Positions 1 to 10,064 of a stretch of DNA of 64,000 nt are shown piece after piece; the first letter of the stretch is position 1; each line of letters opens with the position of its first letter. Made by a program: the position numbers and the translations under genes. The stretch is taken from assembly GCA_039105265.1 (NCBI GenBank), contig JAPFFF010000060.1, forward strand, positions 434,001 through 498,000, given 5' to 3'. The notes beneath the pieces were generated by a model. It saw only the letters and a program-made list of their open reading frames with translations, was not told where the DNA came from and searched no databases. The stretch comes from Tritrichomonas musculus (lineage: Eukaryota; Parabasalia; Tritrichomonadida; Tritrichomonadidae).

Positions 1-171
1 GGGTATCATAGAGTCTATTACATTTTTTTCATTTTCAGAAAATCTCTCAATTTTTTACGTTGTCATATCAAAAAGTTTATTTTTTACTTTTTCAATATAA
101 TCTTATTACTTTTTAAATTAATATCAAAAAGCTTTTTTTTTGAAAGCTCATTCAATTTAAAATTTTTATTG

Positions 172-2622
172 ATGATTCTTTTATTTTTACTCCATTTAAT
201 CAGTTCAACTAAGAATTCTACAATGAGTCAATTGATTTTACATGAGAATGAATCTGAATGCTTATATGAACGTAATTTTACAGAAACTTTATATTCAAAT
301 AGCGTTATTTGTCTGGTCAAATGCACCTTTAATTCAATAAAGTCATCATTAAATGGTGGATCTCTCATAGTAAGTTTACGAAATAGGTTTGGAACAACAA
401 ATATTATTGATAACTGCGTATTCATGAATTGTCAATCCAACGCTGGTTCAGCCATTTACTTTAATATCGAAGTTATTTCTATGACAACAATTAATAATTC
501 TATATTTGATCAAAATTCAGCAATATCAGACTCAGGTGGTTCTATTTACTTCAAAACGCAAGTTAAATGCAATTTTAACATCAACAACTGTACATTTTCA
601 TCAAATTCAGCAATTGGAGCAGGAGGTTCAATATATTTTAAAAACAATTATGATAAAAATTCATCTTCAAATTCAATTTCATGTAGCACTTTTAATGCTA
701 ATATAGCAAGTACAGATAATGATCAATCTTTAGGAGGAGCGATAATATTTTTAAATTCACATCTCTTACTTGACAAATGCACATTTAAAAACAATACGTC
801 ACATTCAAAATACAATGATGCATGTGGTGGAGCCATTTCATTTATTGAGTCAACTGTAATATGTCAAAATTGCCAATTTATTAATAATTTAGCCAAATAC
901 ATAAAGTATGCCATATATTATGATTCTCTTGGTGGTGCTATTTCTTTTTTGATTTCATCTGAAATGAGTCTAATTGAAACGTTTGAAAATTGTTTATTTG
1001 ATAGCAACACTGCATACTCAGATTGTCATTCATCATTAGGAGGAGCGATATCTTTTCATAAAGGAAATAATTATATGAGAAATCAGTTAAATATAAATGT
1101 TACTTTTTCTAATTCTTCGTTCAATAACAATGTTGCTAATTCATCTTCTTTTTCTTCAAGCGGAGGTGCAATTTATGTTTCTTTTTCATATATAAAAACT
1201 GTAGCAAGTTTTACATTTGTTGATTCATCCTTTTCAAATAATTTGGCATATTCATATTCTTCTTCTTCTAGAGGTGGCTCTGTTTATTTTGAAAGAGTTG
1301 TTGAAGGTTCATTTGTTAATTGTAATTTCAATCATAATGTTGCAGAAACTTTTTTAAATGAGTTTTTAATGTCAGGTGATGAACCACGTTCTTTAGGAGG
1401 AGCTATTTCCTTAAGTATATCGAATATATACTTTAATGATTGCTTGTTTGAAAATAATGTTGGACTTGGCAATTCACCAAAGCATGTCTCGACGAGTAAA
1501 GGCGGAGCTTTGTTTTCTGAGAATTCTAATGTTCAAATTCACAAAAGTATCTTTTTGAACAACACACTCTGTAACTTTGGTCATAAATTTGACATCGATT
1601 GTTACATTGAAGGAGGAAGTTGTTATTTCTTTGAATCTGGAGCAAGCATTTCTGAATGTTCGTTCAAAAACAATACAGCTATGCTTCGTGCTTCAGAAAA
1701 ATCGATATTTTTCTCAGCTAGAATTTGCGGGGGAGCCGTTTATTTTAACAGCATTCATCATGAAATGAAATGCACAAATTGTAGCTTCAAAGATAATTTA
1801 GTTCATATTCCTGATAATGAAAATAAAGAATTTGCTGGAGCTGTTTATTTGACTAAAGGTTCATTGAATAATTGCATTTTCAATGATAATATTGCTTACA
1901 ACGGTTGTGATTTAAGATTCGACCAAATAGAAAACTCATCTTTATCTTTAGTGTTGTGCAATTTCGAACATAACAAAAATAATCACAAAATTAAATCTCT
2001 CATTCATTGTCGTATAAAATGTAACACTTCATCAGCAAACATTTTTGCTGGAAATAAAATTGAAACAAAAGTTTCTTTGTATTTGTTCGATGGTGAATTT
2101 GAAGTAAAATCTTCAGTTATTAAGTTTTATTTCAGCAAAAACTGCGTGTCGCCTTTTGAAAGAGAACTTTACAAAAGCAATGAAATAATGATTTACAATG
2201 AAATTGGAAAAGAATTGGTATCATTCGAATCTGCTTTTGATCCAACATGCAGTGAATACATTTTCTCACAAACAGAGCAAGCCAAAACTTGCACATCAAC
2301 ACAAACAATGCCTCTTGTTACTCAAACAGAGCAAGTTAAAACCCAAACACAAACAATGCCTCTTGTTACTCAAACAGAGCAAGTTAAAACCCAAACACAA
2401 GCAATGTCTTTTGTTACTCAATCGAATTCAGCTACGGGTAACAACGCCCCATATGAACATGTGAACAAATATGAAAATTTTAAGAAAATTTTCATTATAC
2501 TTATCACAGCTAATGTAATTCTAATGGTTTTAGTTTTAGCTTTCGTTGCTTTGACTATTTTTCTATTATATAGAAGAAGAAATCATTTTGATATGATGGA
2601 CAATCTTATTGAGGAAGCATAA
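172..2622 (+). CDS. Pmp-like GGAI/FxxN repeat surface protein, type I membrane
   Basis: Predicted surface protein of 816 residues. The first ATG (172) opens directly into a hydrophobic signal peptide (MILLFLLHLISS). The body carries about 14 copies of a Chlamydia polymorphic-membrane-protein style motif, GGAI/GGSI followed by hydrophobic-aromatic residues, alternating with C-x-F-x-x-N motifs. This is the repeat that defines the Pmp-like family of trichomonads and forms a parallel beta-helix in bacterial Pmps. Near the C-terminus is a Thr/Gln-rich stalk with three copies of a roughly 16-residue TQTEQVKTQTQTMPLV unit. A single transmembrane segment (around residues 768-792), a basic stop-transfer (YRRRN) and a short acidic tail follow. 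The stop codon runs into TAAATAAA, a trichomonad-type polyadenylation signal. A TCATTC initiator-like site lies 22 bases upstream. Adhesion is suspected for the family, but the ligand is unknown. Confidence 0.85.
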   Translation: MILLFLLHLISSTKNSTMSQLILHENESECLYERNFTETLYSNSVICLVKCTFNSIKSSLNGGSLIVSLRNRFGTTNIIDNCVFMNCQSNAGSAIYFNIEVISMTTINNSIFDQNSAISDSGGSIYFKTQVKCNFNINNCTFSSNSAIGAGGSIYFKNNYDKNSSSNSISCSTFNANIASTDNDQSLGGAIIFLNSHLLLDKCTFKNNTSHSKYNDACGGAISFIESTVICQNCQFINNLAKYIKYAIYYDSLGGAISFLISSEMSLIETFENCLFDSNTAYSDCHSSLGGAISFHKGNNYMRNQLNINVTFSNSSFNNNVANSSSFSSSGGAIYVSFSYIKTVASFTFVDSSFSNNLAYSYSSSSRGGSVYFERVVEGSFVNCNFNHNVAETFLNEFLMSGDEPRSLGGAISLSISNIYFNDCLFENNVGLGNSPKHVSTSKGGALFSENSNVQIHKSIFLNNTLCNFGHKFDIDCYIEGGSCYFFESGASISECSFKNNTAMLRASEKSIFFSARICGGAVYFNSIHHEMKCTNCSFKDNLVHIPDNENKEFAGAVYLTKGSLNNCIFNDNIAYNGCDLRFDQIENSSLSLVLCNFEHNKNNHKIKSLIHCRIKCNTSSANIFAGNKIETKVSLYLFDGEFEVKSSVIKFYFSKNCVSPFERELYKSNEIMIYNEIGKELVSFESAFDPTCSEYIFSQTEQAKTCTSTQTMPLVTQTEQVKTQTQTMPLVTQTEQVKTQTQAMSFVTQSNSATGNNAPYEHVNKYENFKKIFIILITANVILMVLVLAFVALTIFLLYRRRNHFDMMDNLIEEA
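2269..2417 (+). repeat. 48-bp tandem repeat coding for the Thr/Gln stalk
   Basis: Three in-frame copies of a 48-bp unit, the second and third nearly identical at the DNA level, encode the extracellular stalk just before the membrane anchor. Near-identity in an otherwise diverged gene points to recent slippage or unequal exchange, so repeat number may vary between strains. Confidence 0.75.
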
Positions 2623-3017
2623 ATAAACATTTAAATAATTATTTTTTTTAATTGCGGATGATTATTTATTTATTGACAAATGTAACTAAATAATTGAAGC
2701 CAAGTGACGGTTGATGTATTCGAATTTGAGAAAATTTTGAAAATTATTATATTACTTTTAACCATTGATTTGTATCTTTATAGTAATCTATCCCTCCAAA
2801 TTGTTGCTCAAAAGTAGTTTTTACAATAATTATAGGTTATATAATCATCCATCTCTCAATTTACCCTGAAGTTGCTTTCGGAAGACAGAAAACAAAACGA
2901 AATTATGCATTTTCTATTTGTTATCAACTAGTTTATACAAACAAATATGCATGTTCTATTATTATACCTCTATATACTTGTGATTCATTATTATATTCTG
3001 GAAATAATTTACATTTG
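2623..3017. other. intergenic, nothing recognised
   Basis: AT-rich spacer between the 3' ends of two convergent loci. It starts with a polyadenylation-type TAAATAAA. I see no open frame, RNA gene or repeat in it. Confidence 0.6.
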
Positions 3018-4514
3018 TTATATGTACGTACATATAAACGATTTTGGCTTTGTAACATATTGTAAAGAATAACAATTGGCAAATGCATAATTTCCAATGG
3101 ATTCTATTGAAGGAGAAAATATTATTTTTTTAAGTGAACGACATCCAGAAAAAGCATAATCTCCAATTGATATGACAGAATGAGGAATAATTATTTCTTT
3201 TAACATTGAGCATCCAGAAAAAGCATAATCTCCAATTTTTTTAACTGAGGAAGGAATTGATATTCCCCTCAAATTTGAAGATTCAGTAAAAGAATAATCA
3301 CCAATTTCGGTTACTGTAGGAGGCAGGGCTATTTGAGAGAAATAGCTATTTTGAAAGGAATTGGAAATGATATCAGTCTTTGATATTTTTAATAAAATAT
3401 AAACCTTTTCAATTGCACATTGCAGATCAAATATTCGTATCATGTCATTAAAAGAAATAAATAATTTAAAACTATATTAATAAAAAAAAATTATGTTTTA
3501 ACACTCTTTGTAATGTTATAATCATAACGGCATAAATAATAAAAAAACTGAGTTATTTGGCTCTTTATTCGGGATTTGGTCAAAGTTGTAAGACTTGTAA
3601 ATTAATACAAAATTGATTTCATTGCCATTTAAAAAATTATTTAGAAAGTAAATCGCAAAGTCATTATGATAACATATAATTGATTCATTGACACAAACAT
3701 GGATCATTCTTTTGTTTAAGATTATTGTCATAAAAAATATTATTATTCATATCAAATATGGGATTTTCATGTTGCTCGATTTCATCTAATCAATGAATTG
3801 GTAACTCAAATATTCAAATCGTCTTTCGATTGATTCAGAAATGCAATCTGTACATGAACAATTTGTTTCAAGAAGATAAAAATGAATTTATCTTCTTGGT
3901 CATGAATCGCATAAAGCCAAATTGATGGCTTCAATTCAATGCTATTGTTTTTGATAAATTAAAAAAATTGAATTGAACCAAAAAACGCAGCGTATTCAAT
4001 TAATGATGGTTCATTTTGGAGTAAAAAATGGTTTGTTTCAAAAATTGATGAAGGAACAGTTGAAGAAAGCAGGAAATTTGATTGATTTGCGTACTCAATA
4101 AATTGATCGATTGAATCATTACGGATCAATTCACAAATGTTTGATTCGTTTTCACCTATTCTACGTTTGCTATCAAAATAAATTAATGAATTTTGTTCGT
4201 ATGGATTTATCTCTTGCAATTTTATATAATTCTTGATGATCTAGGAAATCTTTGATTTCGGGATAAAAAAAGTAATAATATTTTGTACTTGTCTCTTAAC
4301 TTGTGAATAACATCAAATTAACTATTTCTTTATTAATAGTAATCATGCCATGCCTAATAAAATATAAAATCAATAATTTGTTACTTTTGAAAAAAATGAA
4401 TAACTCGGTATTGTTGAACGTATTTTTGATGAAATCATGAAAATATTGAAGAATTTGTTGAATTTTATGCAAAAATTCGGGTGATCGGTGACGATTATTA
4501 GAAATATCGATCAA
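3018..4514 (-). pseudogene. decayed DUF3447 + BspA-like LRR gene (copy A)
   Basis: Fragments on the minus strand line up in order with the intact gene at 6632-8680. Around 4514-4296 is the N-terminal helical part (IQQILQYFHDF, LLILYFIRHGMITI). At 4219-3959 is the DUF3447 block (RIGENESNICELIRNDSIDQF, SLIEYAAFFGS). At 3731-3522 is a remnant of the ESIxCxHND motif. At 3443-3018 are four LRRs (IPSSVKKIGDYAFSGCSMLKEI type). No single frame spans them; at least three frame changes or stops separate the pieces, and no usable ATG opens the set. It is best read as a dead paralogue, although the LRR tail alone is a 141-residue open frame. Confidence 0.8.
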
Positions 4515-4622
4515 TTGATGAAGAAAAAAAATGGAATTTTCTTGGGTTTTAATAATTTTTTTGATTTTTCAAAATATTAATAAATTTATTGTAAGAATAT
4601 ACGTTATCATCTGCCACGCAAT

Positions 4623-5622
4623 CTAAAAATTTAAGATGGAAAATGTCAATTTAGCCCAAAAATTTTTTACATCACATGATTTTTCGTTTATGCATTCTTT
4701 TTGGATAAACCAAAAATTGTAATATTTCAAGCCTTGAATGAGAACATCACTTGAATCTTTAAGATAATTGTTGAGAAGATAATCAGCAATTTCATTATGA
4801 TGGCATTTAATTGATTCCTTTAAACATTCTTCGTATGATTCCACTTCAAATTTTTGGTATCTTTCGTGAACTGTTACCCTCGGGATGATTTGATTTTCTT
4901 CAAGGATATGAATAAGTTTTGCGTTATTACTGTGAATCGCATAAAGCCGCAATGATGGTTCTAAAAAATCTCCTCTTTTTCTCAAAAAGCTGAAAATTTT
5001 TATTGATCCAAAGAATGCTGCGTATTCGATTAATTTTTGTATTGCATGAAATAGATGATTCATTCATATAAAGGACGAAGTCTTTAATAGAATCTTCTCG
5101 AATCATTTTGCAGATAATGTTTTCGTTTTCTCCGATTATTCGATTTTCATAAAAATTCTTTGGAAGATTTTTCATTATCATTCCAGACCATTTTGCTTTC
5201 ATAAATGGTTTTATTTCTGGTCTAAAATACAGTGGATACTTCTTTGATGAATATTTTTCACTGGTTATTATTCTGTAAAAATACTCGTCAACCGTCAGTA
5301 TTTTTTCTTCAATCAGAAAAAGAAGGATTCGCTTGTTACTTTTAAAAAGGTTGAATATTTCTTGATTTCCATACTTTTTGATGTCTTCTTTGAAAAATTG
5401 AAGAATTTCATCAATCTTTCTGAAAAAGTTTGGTCCACGTCGGTGATAATTGGAAGTTTTTACAAGTATTCGAAGAAATAATCTCAGTTCGTGCTGGGAT
5501 TGTCGGGTTTTTGTTTGATCAAATTAAAATTTGAGTTTTTCAATACTTATTTCATCATCTAGGAAATCTAGATATTTTTCTTGAATGATTTTATTTCTTT
5601 CAATATTATCACTTTCAGACAT
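4623..5622 (-). pseudogene. decayed DUF3447 gene (copy B), truncated
   Basis: Minus-strand paralogue of copy A and of the gene at 6632. An ATG at 5622 starts MSESDNIERNKIIQEKYLDFL and soon meets a stop. Further frames carry FKSNKRILLFLIEE, RIIGENENIICKMIREDSI, LIEYAAFFGSIKIFSFLRK and ECLKESIKCHHNEIADYLL, all hallmarks of DUF3447, a trichomonad ankyrin-related domain. The two main frames overlap near 4927-5063, showing a frameshift. The ankyrin and LRR tail expected after the ESIKCHHNE motif is missing. It sits head-to-head with the GTPase gene, with 109 bases between the two ATGs. Confidence 0.8.
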
Positions 5623-5686
5623 TAATAAAGTTGGATCAAATTAAGCTATTTTTCTATCTGTCAAAATACAAAAGAATTTTTAATCG

Positions 5687-5693
5687 TCATTTT
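5687..5693 (+). promoter_or_regulatory. Inr-like initiator of the Rho-like GTPase gene
   Basis: TCATTTT fits the parabasalid initiator consensus TCAYWW. The predicted +1 A at 5689 would give a 43-base leader, longer than usual for trichomonads, so confidence is moderate. Confidence 0.4.
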
Positions 5694-5731
5694 ATCAAAA
5701 AGTTGTTAAAAATTTTAATATAATTGAAATA

Positions 5732-6268
5732 ATGAAACAAATTAAGTGCTTAATTGTAGGAGATGGAACAGTTGGAAAAACCTCTTTGGTAATGACGTAC
5801 CTGTTAAATAGTTTTCCACATGATTTCCTTCCTGCCGTTTTCGACAATTATACATGTAGCATCTTGCCGAAATATAAAAATAAACCTTTTATTCCTCAAA
5901 TTGTCGACACAATTGCTTTAGAAGATTACAAAAGCCACAGAATTGTAACATATCAAGATGCTGACGTTTTTATTATCTGTTTTTCATTAATTTCACAAGT
6001 TTCAATGCAGAATGTCGAGACTTTATGGATTCCAGAAATCAAAAAGAATTGCCCAAACGTTCCCTATATATTGGTTGGAACGAAGAGTGATTTAAGAGAA
6101 AATTCTACAGAAAATATAATAACCAATTCTATTGGGAAAAAAATGAAAAATAAAATTGGAGCAGAAAAATATGTTGAATGTTCATCATTAAAGGCATATA
6201 ATGTAACCAAAGTTTTTGAAACAGCATTTGAAGTTGGATTTCAAAGAAAAAAAAAATGTAAATCATGA
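5732..6268 (+). CDS. aberrant Rho/Rac-family small GTPase
   Basis: A 178-residue protein of the Rho/Rac type. The P-loop GDGTVGKT is at residues 10-17, a switch I stretch (FLPAVFDNYT) is at 32-41, the guanine-specificity motif TKSD is at 117-120, and the base-contacting SSL is at 151-153. Rho proteins normally act as membrane-bound switches on actin and NADPH-oxidase-like effectors. Two features are odd. The switch II motif reads DTIAL where Rac has DTAGQ, so both the invariant Gly and the catalytic Gln61 equivalent are absent. The C-terminus is polybasic (QRKKKCKS) but stops two residues after the Cys, so there is no CAAX prenylation box. If active it should be hydrolysis-poor and not prenylated. 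It may be a decoy or an early pseudogene, although the frame is fully open. Confidence 0.85.
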   Translation: MKQIKCLIVGDGTVGKTSLVMTYLLNSFPHDFLPAVFDNYTCSILPKYKNKPFIPQIVDTIALEDYKSHRIVTYQDADVFIICFSLISQVSMQNVETLWIPEIKKNCPNVPYILVGTKSDLRENSTENIITNSIGKKMKNKIGAEKYVECSSLKAYNVTKVFETAFEVGFQRKKKCKS

Positions 6269-6631
6269 ATAAATTATTTATTTAAATCGGTATTAATATG
6301 TGAATTCTTGAACAAGCAATTTAATAGAAGTCCAATTATTGGACTCCAATACTTATTCAATGATTTTTGCCCATGAATTTAATTTAAATAAATGCAAATT
6401 TATTTTTAATTTTTAATTTTTAATTTTTCACTAATTTTTTCTGAGGTTAATGTATATGCAATTAAGATTGAATTCAATTTCTAGGAGCGAAGCGCCCCCA
6501 AAGAATGAGAATTCACCGATTAATTCTATAGAATGATGAGATTTTGAATTCAAAAAGTTTATTTTGACAAAACTTTTTCATAAATCTTTATCAAATTTAA
6601 TCCTAATTTCAATTTATATTTATTCATATTT
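6269..6631. other. intergenic spacer with a GCGAAGC mini-hairpin
   Basis: No gene is seen. It holds a short GC-rich hairpin, GGAGCGAAGCGCC at 6484-6496, in otherwise AT-rich DNA. TCATAT at 6624-6629 is a possible initiator only a few bases before the next ATG. Confidence 0.5.
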
Positions 6632-8680
6632 ATGTACGAATCAAATTCTCCATATTCTGAGCAGCATTCGTTCCTAGAAAAAGACAAAAAATCTACAGCA
6701 TTCATCATCGATGAAAATCCACATCAAGAAGCCAATAAAAAATTAAATATTCAAAAGAAAATCAAAGAATATATTAAAGAAAAGAAAGAACTGTATTCAA
6801 TTCTTATGCAATATTTCAATAATTCAGATAACAATGAAAATTATTTTCAAGATTTAAATAATTTTATATGTCAACAAAAACAAGAAGAAAACGGCGATAA
6901 ATTTGAAGAATTTCTTCAAATAATAGTGAGTATTTGCAACAATTGTCACCTGGAAAAATCGCATTTCCAAAAAATATTCCAAATTATTGAACATTATGAA
7001 ATTCAAATCAAACAAAGCATTTCAAATGACAAAATATTCGATATATTTCATAATAACAAAAAGATTCTTCTTTTTCTTTTCAAAAAAGGAATCATAACAA
7101 TTGATAAAAATATATATTGTAAACTTCGATACGAAATTGATAGTAACGGTAACCGTTATTCCCACTTTTTCTATCCTGAAATCAAAAAGTTTATTGGCGA
7201 CCATGGATCCAAAGATATAGAACGAGAACTCATTTCAATAAATCCAAATATTTTTGATTTTTTTGAGGAAAAGCGTCAGGAAGGCGAAAATGACACTTTT
7301 CTTTGTTCACTTATTCGCGAAGACTCGATTTCCGAATTTGTTGAATACGTTAATCGAACAAATATTTCATTAAAAAGTGAAGTGAAATCATCAATTTTTG
7401 AAACGAATTCTTTTTTGATTGAGAACATAAAAACGACTTTAATTGAATATTCAGCGTTTTTTGGCTCAATTAAAATATTTCAATACATAAGAACGAGATG
7501 TGGCAAATTAAAGCCTTCAGTATGGCTTTATGCAATTCATTCACGAAATGTAAACTTGATTCATCTTCTTGAATCACTTAATATTGATCCACCGAATAAA
7601 GATTATAAAACATGTTTGTGTGAATCAATTAAATGTCATCACAATGAAATTGCCGATTACATAGAAAACAACTTTATTATAAATGATGATAAAACAAGAA
7701 AGAGTGATGAAATTTTATCATCTATTTTGAGTTCTCACAACTATGCTTATTTCCCATCTGTTTTTATTGAAAGTGATGAATTTTATTATTTATGCAGCAA
7801 TAATTATCACAAACTTTTTAATCTTTTCGTTGAAATGAGAGCAGAATCCATTGAAAAAGTGAATTCAAAAATTAATAATAATAATAATACTGCATTACAA
7901 GGAGCAGTAAATGAATTTGAGATTATCTATTGCTCACTGTTGACATACAAAAGTATTCCTAATAATTGCTTTCAAGCAAACCAATCAATAAGAAAAATTG
8001 TAATTCCTTCATCTGTAACTTCAATTGGAGATCATGCTTTCTATTGTTGCGAATCATTGACAAATGTTACAATCCCTTCTTCTGTAACTTCAATTGGAAG
8101 ATATGCTTTCTCTTGGTGCAAGTCATTGGCAAATGTTACATTCCCTTCTTCTATAACTTCAATTGGAGATTATGCTTTCAGTTGTTGCCCAAAATTGGCA
8201 AGAGTGATAATCCCTTCTGTTAAGGTAATTGCGCATTATACTTTCATGAGATGTAGTTCATTAATACTAGTTGCAGCGCCGCTTGTAGATTTTGTTGAAG
8301 AAGGTGCTTTTGATGGATGTAAATCGTTAAGTGTAATTGATCTTTCAAATGCAATTCGAATTGGACGAGAATCTTTTCGTGATTGTTCTTCGTTAGAGGA
8401 CATTTCTTTACCTAGCATTGTCAAAATCTCACAATTTGCATTCTCTGGTTGTTCAAACTTGACCAATGTTAATTTATCATCGTTCACAAAATTTATTGGA
8501 GGATTTTCTTTCGAAAAGTGTATATCATTAAAAAGCATCTCAATTCCAAGAACATTAATCTCATACGGAAAAAAAATTTTTGTCGGATGCTATTCTTTAA
8601 CCAAAATAACAATTCCTAACTCTGTTGATGTTAACAAAATTGGTATAGAACAAAATGTTCAAGTAATACGAATACCTTAA
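6632..8680 (+). CDS. DUF3447 + BspA-like LRR protein (intact paralogue)
   Basis: A 682-residue protein without signal peptide or membrane segment, so probably intracellular. Residues 1-200 are helical and charged, with the NNKKILLFLFKKGIITID motif. Residues 210-360 match DUF3447 (QEGENDTFLCSLIREDSI, TLIEYSAFFGSIKIFQYI, ESIKCHHNEIADYI). A short ankyrin-like bridge ends at NNNNTALQGAVNE. From about residue 440 to the end lie about ten BspA/TpLRR repeats of 23 residues (IPSSVTSIGDHAFYCCESLTNV type). This LRR class is known from Treponema/Bacteroides BspA and is hugely expanded in trichomonads. It is the only complete member of the four DUF3447-LRR loci in the window. The function of DUF3447-LRR fusions is not known. 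Confidence 0.85.
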   Translation: MYESNSPYSEQHSFLEKDKKSTAFIIDENPHQEANKKLNIQKKIKEYIKEKKELYSILMQYFNNSDNNENYFQDLNNFICQQKQEENGDKFEEFLQIIVSICNNCHLEKSHFQKIFQIIEHYEIQIKQSISNDKIFDIFHNNKKILLFLFKKGIITIDKNIYCKLRYEIDSNGNRYSHFFYPEIKKFIGDHGSKDIERELISINPNIFDFFEEKRQEGENDTFLCSLIREDSISEFVEYVNRTNISLKSEVKSSIFETNSFLIENIKTTLIEYSAFFGSIKIFQYIRTRCGKLKPSVWLYAIHSRNVNLIHLLESLNIDPPNKDYKTCLCESIKCHHNEIADYIENNFIINDDKTRKSDEILSSILSSHNYAYFPSVFIESDEFYYLCSNNYHKLFNLFVEMRAESIEKVNSKINNNNNTALQGAVNEFEIIYCSLLTYKSIPNNCFQANQSIRKIVIPSSVTSIGDHAFYCCESLTNVTIPSSVTSIGRYAFSWCKSLANVTFPSSITSIGDYAFSCCPKLARVIIPSVKVIAHYTFMRCSSLILVAAPLVDFVEEGAFDGCKSLSVIDLSNAIRIGRESFRDCSSLEDISLPSIVKISQFAFSGCSNLTNVNLSSFTKFIGGFSFEKCISLKSISIPRTLISYGKKIFVGCYSLTKITIPNSVDVNKIGIEQNVQVIRIP

Positions 8681-8969
8681 TGATAATGATCAATTAATTA
8701 ATTAAATAGCTACAGAAATATTAATCCTTTCTTTAGTCTTAATATTAATATAATACAATTATTACCACTTTTTATATATAATTATATTCTGGTTTAATAA
8801 CATTATCATCGAAATATAACTTCGATAGTGTTTAATTCGTTATCATTCTCAATTTTCTTGTTCAATTTCATTCAAAAATCTAGATAGAAAATAATAACGT
8901 GAAATTTAACGTATTTTTAAAACAAAATTGAATTGAAAAAGAGTTTCCATATCCTTTTTATTTAGTAAA

Positions 8970-9399
8970 TTAAGCATTTTTGTCATTATCAACGATTAGT
9001 GTTCTGTACATGTATGGATTGAGCACTTCATCATCGTATAATCCCTCTAAGAATTTTTTAATTACATCTTCTGTTATTTGCTCGAAAACAAAATTATAAT
9101 TATATTTACTCACAATTTCATTGATCTTTTTATCATCTAATTTCCATTTTAAATCGCACTTGAGAGCTACAAGGAAAACAGGTTTTCCATTTCTACAACT
9201 CTCGATCCGATCGATGAAAAATTGAAAGCGATTCAAATCTAGTTCCTCGTCAGAAGGAATTGTCAATATTACTGCATGTGAACGTTCAAACAAAAAATAA
9301 TTCAATATTTTTTGAATTTCTTCTTCATATTCAGTAACTTTTGCATCTCATATTTCCAAATTTATTTTACCATGTTTTGAGTTCAATTTTTTGCTGTTG
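8970..9399 (-). pseudogene. small Ras-like GTPase fragment
   Basis: Minus-strand frame with the core of a Ras-like G domain. NLEI-stop-DAKVTEYEEEI resembles the W-D-x-x-G switch II region with the Trp codon turned into TGA. SHAVILTIPSDEE corresponds to the beta-4 stretch, and VFLVALKCDL to the N/TKxD guanine motif, with Leu-Lys-Cys-Asp. The P-loop and switch I are missing. A C-terminal open frame of 111 residues (9305-8970) remains after the stop. The piece ends at the MITE at 9402. I read it as a truncated relic; a short expressed product cannot be excluded. Confidence 0.6.
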
Positions 9400-9401
9400 T
9401 A

Positions 9402-9509
9402 CAGCTGTTTAGGAAATAGAATTTTTTTTTAGGAAATAAAATTTACAGAATTGAATACAAAATGATCGTTGCTAATTATTTTCCAAAAAAAATATTTCCT
9501 AAACGGCTG
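9402..9509. mobile_element. 108-bp MITE, TA target site, CAGC...GCTG ends
   Basis: Terminal inverted repeats CAGCTGTTTAGGAAATA (left) and TATTTCCTAAACGGCTG (right) match with one difference and are bounded on both sides by TA, the Tc1/mariner/pogo target duplication. The element has no coding capacity. It separates the GTPase relic from the kinase relic. Confidence 0.75.
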
Positions 9510-9511
9510 TA

Positions 9512-9780
9512 TTCCTCGCCCGCGGCTTCGATTTCAAAGGAATCGTAAACTTTGATGATATGTGGATGATCAAGCTCTTTGAGGACTTTGATCTCAAGCA
9601 TTGTTGATTCAACAAGATCTCTCTTTTCAATGTCTTTCTTTGACATGACCTCCGCTGAATATTTGTCTTTTGTTTTCTCATCTTCAACTAAGACAACTGC
9701 ACATGTGCTTCCACATCAAAGATATTGAATGTGTTAGGGATGTTGATTGGATAGCCATCTTGTGTTTTTGATGCAAACAT
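9512..9780 (-). pseudogene. protein kinase N-lobe fragment
   Basis: Starting from an ATG at 9780, the minus strand reads MFASKTQDGYPINIPNTF. After a frame change it continues CAVVLVEDEKTKDKYSAEVMSKKDIEKRD and then MLEIKVLKELDHPHIIKVYDSFE. This is the glycine-loop to alpha-C/beta-4 part of a CAMK/SNF1-like Ser/Thr kinase. The usual VAxK lysine position reads Glu (SAEVM), and the frame is broken near the glycine loop. Everything after the N-lobe is absent. The fragment ends at the MITE, so insertion and deletion together probably destroyed the gene. Confidence 0.7.
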
Positions 9781-10037
9781 TTTTGATCAATGAACTTAAA
9801 TAAAAAAAAAAAAGATGCATTTTATTTCTTCATATTGAAAATATTTTTTGATAACATTATCCTTTCAAAAATGTTAAAATAATTGAATAAGTATAAATAA
9901 ATAAATATTCGGTTTATATCAATATTGAGATACTTATAAAAAAGTAAAAATAAATCATAGAAATAAAAAATAACATTAGAAAATTGAGAACTGATTATTA
10001 TCAAAAAATTGAAATAAAATAATGAAAGACAATAATT

Positions 10038-10043
10038 TCACTT
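10038..10043 (+). promoter_or_regulatory. Inr-like initiator of the Myb gene
   Basis: TCACTT matches TCAYWW. The predicted start A at 10040 gives a 25-base leader before the ATG at 10065, in the normal range for trichomonad mRNAs. Confidence 0.5.
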
Positions 10044-10064
10044 TTTTTTTTACTAGCACAAAAA

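Noticed and set aside
6632-8680. BspA-like gene as a bacterial surface protein acquired recently
   Set aside because: The LRR class has bacterial relatives, but this gene is fused to DUF3447, lacks a signal peptide and has the local base composition, so it is a native trichomonad family member.
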